NCBI RefSeq assembly: GCF_013425525.1
Contig: NZ_JACCKA010000045.1
Coordinates: 1-48,358, forward strand
Origin: Luteimonas salinisoli
Lineage (GTDB): Bacteria > Pseudomonadota > Gammaproteobacteria > Xanthomonadales > Xanthomonadaceae
Reading direction: 5' to 3'
Length of the DNA stretch: 48,358 nt
This document shows positions 8,720 to 16,159 of this stretch, one piece after another. Under the pieces are notes generated by a model. It was given only the letters and a program-made list of their open reading frames with translations. It had not been told where the DNA came from and did not search any database. The translations under genes were made by a program, and so were the position numbers. Numbering within the stretch: the stretch's first letter is position 1; the number at the start of each line of letters is the position of its first letter.

Positions 8720-10744
8720 ATGACGATCCCCCGCATCCTACTCCTGGCCGCCGTGCTGCTGGCGGCGGGCGTCCAGGCGGCCCAGGCGCGCACGATGAGC
8801 GCTCGGATCGAGCGGGTCGATGCCGCGGTGGCGGTGCTCGAGCAGGTGCGGGTCCGGCTGGAGTGGCCGGATGGCGCCGAGGCCGGCACGCTGCGGCTCG
8901 AGGCAGGCCGCGTTCGCGCCCCCGACCTCGGGTACGAGTTCCGCGATCTCGCCTGGGAGTGCCCGCTGGCGCGCGCCGGGGCCGGGCGCTGGCGCTGCGA
9001 CGGGGAGCTGCGCAGGCGCGGCGGCGGTCCGCTGCGCCTGGTCGTCGATCTCGGTCCCGCGACCACCGATGCGGTGCTGGCCGGCGGCGGGGCGCGCATC
9101 GCCCTGGCGCGCAGCGCCGCCACGCCCGACCGCACCTCGCTCGATCTCGCCCGGGTGCCGCTGGCCTGGGCGCAGGCGCTGGTGACGCAGGCCTGGGAGG
9201 GCGGGCGCCTGGCCGGCGGCACCCTGGACGGCGAGCTGGACATCGACGTGCCGGAGAACGGCCCGCTGCGGATCGGCGGCGAGCTGCAGGTGGCGGGCGC
9301 CGCGCTCGACAGCGCCGACGGCACGGTCGCCGCCGAGGGACTGGGCGTGCGCATCGCCATCGACTACCGCAAGGTCGGCGACACCGACCTGGTCGCCCTG
9401 GACGGTGCGTTGCGCGGCGGCGAGGCGCTGGTCGGCAACGCCTATCTGCTGCTGCCGGACACGCCGGTGCCCGTGCGCCTGGACGCGATGCGCGAAGGTG
9501 CCGGCGCCGGCTGGAGCCTGCCGCATTTCGAATGGCGCGACGGCGCGACCCTGCAGGCCAGCGGTTCGGCCAGGCTCGACCCGGACCTCGGGGTGCGGGC
9601 ACTCGATCTCGCCCTGCGCAGCGACGACGCCTCGCAGTTGCCTTCGCGCTACCTGTCCGGCTGGCTGGCACTGAGCGGACTGGCCGGACTCGAGCTCGAA
9701 GGCGGGCTGGGGCTGGCCCTGCGCATGGAGGGCGAGCGCCTGCAGTCGCTGACCGCGGAGCTGCGCCGGCTGCGGTTGCGCGACGGCGCGGGGCGCTTCG
9801 GCTTCGAGGGCCTCGACGGGGGGCTGCGCTTCGCCGGCGACACCAGCGTCGACAGCGAGCTGCGCTGGAGCGGCGGCGCCCTGCGCGATGTCCGATTCGG
9901 GCCGGCGCGGCTGCCGTTCCGCGCCGCCGGCGGCGAGTTGCGCATGCGCGGACCGTTCGAGGTGGAACTGCTCGGCGGCCGGCTGCGCTTCGACGGCTTC
10001 GCATTGCGCCCGCCGGGCGGGGACGAGGGCATGCGGCTGCAGTTCGGACTGGCGGTGGAGGCGCTCGACGTGGCCCGGCTGGCCGAGGCGTTCGGTTGGC
10101 CGGCGTTCGGCGGCACTCTCAGCGGCGAGATCCCGCAGGTGCGCTATGCCGACCAGCGCCTGGAGTTCGACGGTGGCCTGGCGGTGCGCGTGTTCGGGGG
10201 CGCGATCGCCGTCTCGGCGCTTTCGATGGAGCGTCCGTTCGGGGTGGCGCCGACGCTCTCGGCCGATCTCGAGCTGCGCGATCTCGACCTGCTCACCGTC
10301 ACCCGCGTGTTCGAGTTCGGCAGCATCAGCGGCAGGCTGTTCGGGCACGTCGACGGCCTGCGCCTGGTGGACTGGCAGGTGTCCTCGTTCGACGCCGCGC
10401 TGCACACCGAGCGCCGGCGCGGAGTGCGCCAGCGGATCAGCCAGCGCGCGGTGCAGAACATCTCCAGCGTCGGCGACGCTTCGTTCGTCGGCAGCCTGCA
10501 GGACCGCCTGATCGGCCTGTTCGACGATTTTCGCTACGCCCGCATCGGCATTTCCTGCCGGCTGGCCAACGAGGTCTGCCGCATGGGCGGCCTGCGTTCA
10601 GCGGGCAACACCTTTACTATCGTCGAAGGAGCCGGGCTGCCGCGGCTGAGCGTGGTGGGCCACAACCGCGACGTCGACTGGCCGACCCTGGTCGAGCGCG
10701 TCGCCGCGGTGGCCGGCGGCGACGTCGCCCCGGTGGTCGACTAG
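8720..10744 (+). CDS. YdbH-like AsmA-superfamily envelope protein
   Basis: A 674-residue exported protein with an N-terminal signal (about residues 1-25, ending AQA). A long repetitive beta-rich body follows, with many GGxL and xxLxxDGxxLR-type strands, as in AsmA/TamB-like bridge proteins. The C-terminal block (RISQRAVQNISSVGD, then CRLANEVCRMGGL) is characteristic of the YdbH-like family as I recall it. In E. coli YdbH works with the lipoprotein YnbE and with YdbL in phospholipid transport between the membranes. Here a DUF1318/YdbL-like lipoprotein follows 81 bases downstream, which supports the assignment. ATG 8720 is used because it opens directly into the signal peptide. Confidence 0.75.
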   Translation: MTIPRILLLAAVLLAAGVQAAQARTMSARIERVDAAVAVLEQVRVRLEWPDGAEAGTLRLEAGRVRAPDLGYEFRDLAWECPLARAGAGRWRCDGELRRRGGGPLRLVVDLGPATTDAVLAGGGARIALARSAATPDRTSLDLARVPLAWAQALVTQAWEGGRLAGGTLDGELDIDVPENGPLRIGGELQVAGAALDSADGTVAAEGLGVRIAIDYRKVGDTDLVALDGALRGGEALVGNAYLLLPDTPVPVRLDAMREGAGAGWSLPHFEWRDGATLQASGSARLDPDLGVRALDLALRSDDASQLPSRYLSGWLALSGLAGLELEGGLGLALRMEGERLQSLTAELRRLRLRDGAGRFGFEGLDGGLRFAGDTSVDSELRWSGGALRDVRFGPARLPFRAAGGELRMRGPFEVELLGGRLRFDGFALRPPGGDEGMRLQFGLAVEALDVARLAEAFGWPAFGGTLSGEIPQVRYADQRLEFDGGLAVRVFGGAIAVSALSMERPFGVAPTLSADLELRDLDLLTVTRVFEFGSISGRLFGHVDGLRLVDWQVSSFDAALHTERRRGVRQRISQRAVQNISSVGDASFVGSLQDRLIGLFDDFRYARIGISCRLANEVCRMGGLRSAGNTFTIVEGAGLPRLSVVGHNRDVDWPTLVERVAAVAGGDVAPVVD

Positions 10745-10825
10745 CCGGGGCCGGCGCGCGAGACGCTATCCTTTCCGCCCAGATGTCCCTGCAGAATCCG
10801 TCCGAACGATCACCTGGAGCCGTCC

Positions 10826-11440
10826 ATGAACCGCTGGTTGGGAATGCCGATCGCCGCCGCGCTGGTGCTCAGCGCCTGCGTCACCATCAACGTGTACTTC
10901 CCCGCTGCGGAGGCGCGCGAGGCAGCGCGCGAGTTCGTCGACAACGTGATCGGCGAGAATGGCCGGCCCGTCGAGGACGACGGCCTGTTCCCGCAGGAGC
11001 CGGGCGGCATGGCGCGGGCCCCCGCGCCGGCCTCGTTCCACCCGCTGATGCTGATCGGCATCGCCCCGGCGCATGCCCAGGGCAGTCCGGACATCACCAT
11101 CAAGACCCCGGCGATCGACGCGATCCGCTCGCGCATGCGCGAGCGTTTCGGCAGCGCGCTGCGCCCGCATTTCGAGTCCGGTGCGCTCGGCTTCGGCAAC
11201 GACGGGACCGTCTCGGTGCGCGACGCCGGCAAGATCCCGCTGTCGGACCGGGTCAAGGTGAACCAGGCGGTGGCCGACCAGAACCGCGATGCCCAGGCCG
11301 TGTACCGCGAGATCGCGGTGGCCAACGGCCATCCGGAGTGGGAAGGGCAGATCCGCGAGGTGTTCGCCAAGCAGTGGGCCGACAGCGCGCGCAGCGGCTG
11401 GTGGGTGCAGGACCGGAGCGGAAGCTGGAAGCAGAAGTAG
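10826..11440 (+). CDS. DUF1318 (YdbL-like) lipoprotein
   Basis: A 204-residue protein with a lipobox LSAC, so the mature protein would start at Cys18 and be membrane anchored. It continues with VTINVYFPAAEA and a C-terminal DUF1318 region (AIDAIRSRMRERF, then GKIPLSDRVKVNQAVADQNRDAQAVYREIA). E. coli YdbL is a soluble periplasmic partner of YdbH and YnbE. Here the lipid anchor and short beta segment typical of YnbE precede the YdbL domain, and no separate YnbE gene lies between it and ydbH. It may combine both roles (inference). Residues about 60-95 form an inserted Pro/Ala-rich loop. Confidence 0.8.
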   Translation: MNRWLGMPIAAALVLSACVTINVYFPAAEAREAAREFVDNVIGENGRPVEDDGLFPQEPGGMARAPAPASFHPLMLIGIAPAHAQGSPDITIKTPAIDAIRSRMRERFGSALRPHFESGALGFGNDGTVSVRDAGKIPLSDRVKVNQAVADQNRDAQAVYREIAVANGHPEWEGQIREVFAKQWADSARSGWWVQDRSGSWKQK

Positions 11441-11487
11441 GCCGATCTGCGACAATGGCCGGCTTTCCGCCCGCAGCCTGACGCCAC

Positions 11488-12801
11488 GTGGCCCGCATCG
11501 ACCAGACCCCGTTCGAACTCGACATCCTCGATCTCAGCCACGACGGCCGCGGCGTCGCCCGCCGCGACGGCGGCAAGACCGTCTTCGTGGCCGGGGCCCT
11601 GCCCGGCGAACGGGTGCTGGCCAGGCAGACGCGGCGCTCGCGCAGCTTCGACGAGGCGGTCGCGCTGGAGGTGCTGCGCGCCTCGCCGGACCGGGTGCAG
11701 CCGCGCTGCCCGCATTTCGGCACCTGCGGCGGCTGCGTGCTGCAGCACCTCGACGAGGCTCGGCAGATCGAGGCCAAGCAGCGGGTGCTGCTGGAGAACT
11801 TCGAGCGCATCGGCCACGTGGCCCCGGAGGCGGTGCTGGCGCCGCTGACCGACGTTTCCTGGGGCTACCGCCGCAAGGGGCGGTTCTCGGTGCGGCGGGT
11901 GGAGAAGAAGGATCGCACCCTGGTCGGGTTCCGCGAGCTCGATCCGCGCTTCGTCGCCGACCTGTCGATCTGCCACACCGCGATCGCCGAGGTGGGCGGG
12001 CGCGTCGAGGCGCTGTCGCGGCTGGTCGACGGCCTGCAGGCGCGCCGGGAGATCCCGCAGATCGAGTTCATCGCCGGCGACGACACCGTGGCGCTGGTGT
12101 TCCGCCACCTGCAACCGTTGTGCGAGACCGACCGGGAAGCGCTGGCGGGATTCGCGCGCGCGCATGGGGTCGCGATCTTCCTGCAACCGGGCGGCATCGA
12201 CTCGGTGCATCCGCTCTGGCCCGAGGCGCCCCCGCTGTCGTTCCGGCTGGCGCCCTGGGACGTGGAGCTGCGCTTCCGGCCGCTCGACTTCATCCAGGTC
12301 AATGCCGGCCTCAACGAGAAGATGATCGCGCGTGCCCTGGAACTGCTGGACGTGGGCGCCGGCGAGCGCGTGCTCGATCTGTTCTGCGGGCTGGGCAACT
12401 TCACCCTGCCGCTGGCCCGCGGCGGCGGCGAAGTGGTCGGCGTGGAAGGCGACGCCGGGCTGGTGGCGCGGGCGCGCGAAAACGCCGCGCACAACGGCCT
12501 GGACAACCCGCGCTTCTTCGCCGCCGACCTGGCGCAGGACCTCGCCGGCCATCCGTGGATGCGGCAGGGCTTCGACCGGCTGCTGCTCGACCCGCCGCGC
12601 TCGGGCGCGGAGGCGGTGCTGAGGCAACTGCCGCTGAAGGGGCTGAAGCGCATCGTCTACGTCAGCTGCCATCCCGGCTCGCTGGCGCGCGATGCCGGCT
12701 ACCTGGTCAACGAGCGCGGCTGGAAGCTGCGCAGCGCCGGGGTGATGGACATGTTCCCGCACACCGCGCACGTCGAATCGATCGCGATGTTCGAGCCCTG
12801 A
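11488..12801 (+). CDS. rlmD: 23S rRNA (uracil-1939-C5)-methyltransferase RlmD
   Basis: A 437-residue SAM-dependent rRNA methyltransferase. An N-terminal TRAM domain is followed by the four 4Fe-4S ligands Cys74, Cys80, Cys83 and Cys162. The SAM-binding motif VLDLFCGLGNFTLPLA comes next, then LLLDPPRSG, and the catalytic Cys394 in VYVSCHPGSLARD. Spacing and length agree with E. coli RumA. The start is GTG 11488; no strong ribosome-binding site is seen. It ends just before the composite repeat at 12822. Confidence 0.96.
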   Translation: MARIDQTPFELDILDLSHDGRGVARRDGGKTVFVAGALPGERVLARQTRRSRSFDEAVALEVLRASPDRVQPRCPHFGTCGGCVLQHLDEARQIEAKQRVLLENFERIGHVAPEAVLAPLTDVSWGYRRKGRFSVRRVEKKDRTLVGFRELDPRFVADLSICHTAIAEVGGRVEALSRLVDGLQARREIPQIEFIAGDDTVALVFRHLQPLCETDREALAGFARAHGVAIFLQPGGIDSVHPLWPEAPPLSFRLAPWDVELRFRPLDFIQVNAGLNEKMIARALELLDVGAGERVLDLFCGLGNFTLPLARGGGEVVGVEGDAGLVARARENAAHNGLDNPRFFAADLAQDLAGHPWMRQGFDRLLLDPPRSGAEAVLRQLPLKGLKRIVYVSCHPGSLARDAGYLVNERGWKLRSAGVMDMFPHTAHVESIAMFEP

Positions 12802-12821
12802 TCTCCGGGCTGTTTTTTGCT

Positions 12822-12941
12822 GTCCGCGTCCCTCGGCCCGGGCGCCGCGTCGGCGACTCGCTTTCGGGTGCTCGGTAGCCAGTCCGTCCGAAGCCCACCA
12901 ACGGTGAGAAGCGGGAGCCGCGCCGGGGGTGTTGCGGAGAG
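12822..12941 (-). repeat. Dispersed repeat segment A, minus-strand copy
   Basis: Read on the minus strand, this matches 24453-24575 on the plus strand over roughly 110-120 bases, with a few substituted blocks. Shared landmarks include CTCTCCGCAACACCCCCGGC, GGACTGGCTACCGAGCA and CGGCGCCCGGGCC. Each copy begins with a GCTCTCCGC-type end and finishes with an inverted GCGGA(G/C)AGC-type end. Confidence 0.85.
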
Positions 12942-12988
12942 CTGCACAGGGATGTGCAGCGGCCCTGACTCCGGCCATGGATGGCCGG
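12941..12988. repeat. Two adjacent hairpins joining repeat segments A and B (locus 1)
   Basis: Hairpin 1 has 8-bp arms at 12941-12948 and 12953-12960 with a 4-base loop. Hairpin 2 has 8-bp arms at 12971-12978 and 12981-12988 with a 2-base loop. Both are conserved at locus 2 (24434-24453 and 24406-24423). There the hairpin 1 stem has a different sequence but still pairs fully. Confidence 0.85.
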
Positions 12989-13375
12989 ACGGAAGGGCGG
13001 AGCAATGCCCCCGGCGCGGCTCACTCCCCGCGCAGCTTCCGAAGCGGCTATTCGACGTCATCGGCCCGTGGCGACGGTGCGAGATTGCCGTTACGGATGG
13101 GGCTGCCTGGCGCGGTCGGACGGAAGGGCGGAGCAATGCCCCCGGCGCGGCTCACGCCCCGCGCAGCTTCCGAAGCGGCTATTCGATGTCATCGGCCGTG
13201 GCGACGGTGCGAGATTGCCGGCACGGATGGGACTGCCTGGCGTGGCCGGACGGAAGGGCGTAGCAATACCCCCGGCGCGGCTCCCGCCCCGCGCAGCTTC
13301 CGAAGCGGCTATTCAATGTCGCTGGCCCGTGACGACGATGCGGATCCCTCCATCGGATGGGACTGCCTGGCGCCC
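12986..13375 (+). repeat. Three tandem copies of a ~130-bp intergenic unit (segment B)
   Basis: Units start at 12986, 13117 and 13247 (periods 131 and 130) and end near 13375. Each begins CGGACGGAAGGGCG(G/T)AG, contains the GCGCGGCTC(A/C)C(T/G)CCCCGCGCAG core and CGAAGCGGCTATTC, and ends with ATGGG(G/A)CTGCCTGGCG. The second copy is very close to the first; the third is more diverged in its middle. An inverted copy is at 24153-24407 and a fragment at 6035. Confidence 0.92.
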
Positions 13376-13444
13376 CGGCGCGCCATTCACGCCGTTGCGC
13401 GGCAGCCCCGTACAATCGTCGGCCGACCGCGAAGGAACCCCCGC

Positions 13445-14446
13445 ATGCTCGTCATCGGCATCGCCGGACACGAACTCGACGCCCGAGAGCGCGACTGGCT
13501 GCAGCACGACGCCTGCGCAGGCGTGATCCTGTTCACCCGCAACTTCGCCTCGCGCGCGCAGGTGGCCGAACTCGCCGCTGCGATCCGCGAAGCCGCGCCC
13601 CGGCCGCAGCTGCTCTGCGTCGACCAGGAGGGCGGCCGCGTGCAGCGCTTCCGCGACGGCTACAGCGCGCTGCCGCCGCTGGACGTGTTCGGCCGCCACT
13701 ACGCGCAGGATCCGCGCGGCGCCCTGGCGGCCGCGCGCGAGCACGCCTGGCTGATGGCCAGCGAGGTGCTGGCCAGCGGGGTGGACCTCAGCTTCGCGCC
13801 CGTGGTCGACCTGGGGCGCGGCAACCTCGCCATCGGCGATCGCGCCTTCGCCGCCGACCCGGAGATCGTCGCCGAGTTCACCCGCGCCTACGTCGAAGGA
13901 ATGCATTCGGCGGGCATGGCGGCCACGCTCAAGCATTTCCCGGGGCACGGCTCGGTGCGCGAGGACACGCACTTCGACGCCGCCGTCGACGACCGCCCGC
14001 TCGAGGCGATCCGCAACGAGGACCTGGTTCCCTTCGCCGCGGGCATCGAAGCCGGCGCCGATGCGGTGATGCTGGCCCATGTGACGTATCCGCAGGTGGA
14101 CCCGGAGCCGGCCGGCTACTCCAAGCGCTGGATCGATGACATCCTCCGCGGCGAAATGCGCTTCCGCGGCGTGGTGTTCTCCGACGACATCGGCATGGCC
14201 GCCGCGCATTCCGCCGGCGGCGTCGGTGCGCGCATCCACGCCCACCTGGATGCCGGTTGCGACGTGGTGCTGGTCTGCCATCCGGAACTGGCCGAGGAAT
14301 CGCTCGCGGCGGTGGCCGGCCGCAGCCTCAACACCATGGCGCTGACCGGGCTGATCGGTCGCGGGGCGCTGGGCTGGGACGGGCTGCTCGCCGACGGCCG
14401 CCATGGCCGTGCGCGCGATGGCCTGGGCGGGGAGGGCGTGGCATGA
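13445..14446 (+). CDS. nagZ: Beta-N-acetylhexosaminidase NagZ
   Basis: A 333-residue cytoplasmic family-3 glycosidase that removes GlcNAc from anhydromuropeptides in peptidoglycan recycling. VDQEGGRVQR and the loop KHFPGHGS (residues 163-170) are present. His176 is in the position of the family's catalytic His. SDDIGM contains the nucleophile Asp (247/248), matching enterobacterial numbering. The reading frame is open far upstream through the B repeats, but ATG 13445, preceded by GAAGGAA, starts the conserved MLVIGIAGHEL. Its stop overlaps the next start by ATGA, so the two are probably translationally coupled. Confidence 0.95.
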   Translation: MLVIGIAGHELDARERDWLQHDACAGVILFTRNFASRAQVAELAAAIREAAPRPQLLCVDQEGGRVQRFRDGYSALPPLDVFGRHYAQDPRGALAAAREHAWLMASEVLASGVDLSFAPVVDLGRGNLAIGDRAFAADPEIVAEFTRAYVEGMHSAGMAATLKHFPGHGSVREDTHFDAAVDDRPLEAIRNEDLVPFAAGIEAGADAVMLAHVTYPQVDPEPAGYSKRWIDDILRGEMRFRGVVFSDDIGMAAAHSAGGVGARIHAHLDAGCDVVLVCHPELAEESLAAVAGRSLNTMALTGLIGRGALGWDGLLADGRHGRARDGLGGEGVA

Positions 14447-15000
14447 CCCCGCGCCTGGCCGATGCGCTGCGCGGGGCGGAACTGATCCATGCCCGCACCA
14501 CCCTCGAGGCAGCGATCGTGCGAATGGCCGGCGAGATCCACGCCGAATACCGCGACGACGAGGTACCGCCGCTGTTCCTCACCGTGATGCATGGAGGGCT
14601 GCCGTTCGCCGCGCAGCTGGCGTTCGCGCTCGGCGACCTCGGCCTGGACCTCGAGTTCGACTATCTGCACGCCACCCGCTACCGCGGCCAGACCACCGGC
14701 TCGGGGCTGGCCTGGCTGCATCGCCCGGCCACGCCGATGCGCGGGCGCCGGGTGCTGCTGGTCGACGACATCCTCGACGAGGGCCACACCCTGCACGCCA
14801 TCACCCACTGGTGCGAAGACCAGAACGCCGCGGACGTGCGGGTCGCCGTGCTCGCCGTCAAGCTGCACGACCGCTGCGTGGAAGGCGTCGAGGCCGACTG
14901 GGTAGGCGTCGAGGTGCCGGACCGCTACGTGTTCGGCTACGGCATGGACTATCACGAACAGGGCCGCAACCTGCCGGCGATCTACGCGCTGGCCGAATAG
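14443..15000 (+). CDS. Hypoxanthine(-guanine) phosphoribosyltransferase
   Basis: A 185-residue purine-salvage enzyme making IMP (or GMP) from the base and PRPP. The PRPP-binding motif VLLVDDILDEGHTL (about residues 104-117) and the substrate loop with YRGQTTGSG are clear. The start ATG overlaps the nagZ stop (ATGA). It is followed 25 bases on by a methylthioinosine phosphorylase, whose product base would be hypoxanthine. The pair could therefore form a short salvage route. The family is often annotated hypoxanthine-guanine phosphoribosyltransferase; preference between bases cannot be read from the sequence. Confidence 0.9.
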   Translation: MTPRLADALRGAELIHARTTLEAAIVRMAGEIHAEYRDDEVPPLFLTVMHGGLPFAAQLAFALGDLGLDLEFDYLHATRYRGQTTGSGLAWLHRPATPMRGRRVLLVDDILDEGHTLHAITHWCEDQNAADVRVAVLAVKLHDRCVEGVEADWVGVEVPDRYVFGYGMDYHEQGRNLPAIYALAE

Positions 15001-15025
15001 CGCGCCGAGACGAGCGGAGCACGGG

Positions 15026-15781
15026 ATGGACGCGGAGCAGATCGCACTGGCCGTCATCGGCGGGACCGGCCTCTACCGGCTCGCCGGACTGGATGCGGTG
15101 GAAACCCATCAGCCCCCGACCAAGTACGGCGCGTTGTCCGGGCCGGTCCGGTTGGGCACGCTGGCGGGCCGGCGGGTGGCGTTCCTGGCGCGCCACGGCG
15201 AAGGGCATTCGGTGCCGCCGCACCTGGTCAACTACCGCGCCAACCTGGCCGCGCTGCAGGCGCTGGGCGCGCGGCGGGTGCTCGCCCTCAATACCGTGGG
15301 CGGCATCGGCGCGCGCTTCGGGCCGCGGGTGCTGGCCTGTCCCGACCAGCTCATCGACTACACCTGGGGTCGCGTCTCCACTTTCTGCGAGGAGCCGGGC
15401 AGCGAGGTGCTGCACGTCGATTTCGGCGACCCCTACACCCCCGCGCTGCGCGCCGAGATCCTCGCCGCGGCGCATGCCGCCGGAGTGGCGATGGTCGATG
15501 GTGGATGCTACGCCGCCACCCAGGGCCCGCGCCTGGAGACCCGCGCCGAGATCGCCCGGCTGCGCCGTGACGGCTGCGACCTGGTCGGCATGACCGGCAT
15601 GCCGGAAGCGGGCCTGGCGCGGGAACTGGGCCTGGAATATGCCTGCGTGGCGATCGTGGCCAACTGGGCCGCCGGCTGCGGAGATGAGGAAGAGATCACA
15701 TTCCAGCAGGTCCTGGACAACGTCGCCGCTGCGTCCACCGCGCTGCCGGCGCTGCTGGACGCGCTGCTCGCACGGCCATAA
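15026..15781 (+). CDS. S-methyl-5'-thioinosine phosphorylase (MTAP/PNP family)
   Basis: A 251-residue nucleoside phosphorylase with the family features IGGTGLYRLAGLD near the N-terminus, RHGEGHSVPPHLVNYRANL, YAATQGPRLETRAEI and GMTGMPEAGLARELGLEYA. In Pseudomonas aeruginosa a close relative next to nagZ (PA3004) converts methylthioinosine to hypoxanthine and methylthioribose-1-phosphate. The neighbouring phosphoribosyltransferase would use that hypoxanthine. A methylthioadenosine or general purine nucleoside specificity cannot be excluded from sequence alone. Confidence 0.85.
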   Translation: MDAEQIALAVIGGTGLYRLAGLDAVETHQPPTKYGALSGPVRLGTLAGRRVAFLARHGEGHSVPPHLVNYRANLAALQALGARRVLALNTVGGIGARFGPRVLACPDQLIDYTWGRVSTFCEEPGSEVLHVDFGDPYTPALRAEILAAAHAAGVAMVDGGCYAATQGPRLETRAEIARLRRDGCDLVGMTGMPEAGLARELGLEYACVAIVANWAAGCGDEEEITFQQVLDNVAAASTALPALLDALLARP

Positions 15782-15786
15782 AACGA

Positions 15787-15816
15787 TTGCAACCGTCGGG
15801 GGTTGCTTTGCATACT
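15787..15816 (+). promoter_or_regulatory. Candidate sigma-70 promoter of the cold-shock gene
   Basis: A TTGCAA -35 (15787-15792) is separated by 18 bp from a CATACT -10 (15811-15816). A start near 15823 would give a leader of about 60 bases before the ATG at 15886. Such leaders often carry cold-response structure; no cold-box match was verified. Confidence 0.6.
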
Positions 15817-15885
15817 CGGGCCGTGCGCCCGTTTCGGGGACTCGGGGCGGGCGCGCGCTCTTAATCCAGACAAGGTGGAAGGGTC

Positions 15886-16092
15886 ATGCAATACGGCACA
15901 GTGAAGTGGTTCAACGACGCCAAGGGGTTCGGCTTCATCGCTCCGGAGGATGGCGGGTCGGACGTGTTCGTCCACTATTCGGCGATCGAGTCGCAGGGCT
16001 TCAAGAGCCTGCAGGAAGGCCAGCGGGTCAGCTACGAGGTCACCCAGGGCCCGAAGGGCGCGCAGGCGTCCGGCGTCAGCCCGGTCGCCTGA
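15886..16092 (+). CDS. Cold-shock protein (CspA family)
   Basis: A 68-residue single cold-shock domain that binds single-stranded RNA and DNA as a chaperone. RNP1 is KGFGFI (residues 13-18) and RNP2 is VFVHY (27-31). A strong GGAAGGG ribosome-binding site precedes ATG 15886. It has its own promoter (15787-15816) and an intrinsic terminator (16119-16145), so it is a monocistronic unit. Which paralogue (A, C, D or other) cannot be told. Confidence 0.96.
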   Translation: MQYGTVKWFNDAKGFGFIAPEDGGSDVFVHYSAIESQGFKSLQEGQRVSYEVTQGPKGAQASGVSPVA

Positions 16093-16118
16093 CCGGGACA
16101 TTGCGGATCGAATTATCC

Positions 16119-16145
16119 GGCCCCGCGCATCGCGCGGGGCCTTTT
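16119..16145 (+). terminator. Rho-independent terminator after the cold-shock gene
   Basis: Perfect 10-bp arms GGCCCCGCGC (16119-16128) and GCGCGGGGCC (16132-16141), a 3-base loop, then TTTT (16142-16145). It lies 26 bases after the stop codon. The next gene starts only 15 bases downstream, so that gene probably depends on read-through or a promoter not recognised here. Confidence 0.92.
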
Positions 16146-16159
16146 CGCGTGGGGGAGCG

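Larger units (their letters stand above)
12802..13444. other. Gene-free stretch: composite repeat locus 1 and nagZ upstream region
   Basis: No protein-coding gene is supported here. Open frames that run through it change frame between repeat copies and have no family resemblance. It holds segment A on the minus strand (12822-12941), two hairpins (12941-12988), three tandem B units (12986-13375), and about 70 bases of unique sequence before nagZ with a TACAAT hexamer at 13411-13416. Confidence 0.8.

Noticed and set aside
12986..13375. Tandem array considered as CRISPR
   Set aside because: Units are about 130 bp, conserved throughout, without short repeat plus unique spacer structure, and no cas genes are near.
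12929..13444. Upstream extension of the nagZ frame through the tandem repeats
   Set aside because: The extension is repeat sequence only; the NagZ family starts at the 13445 ATG.
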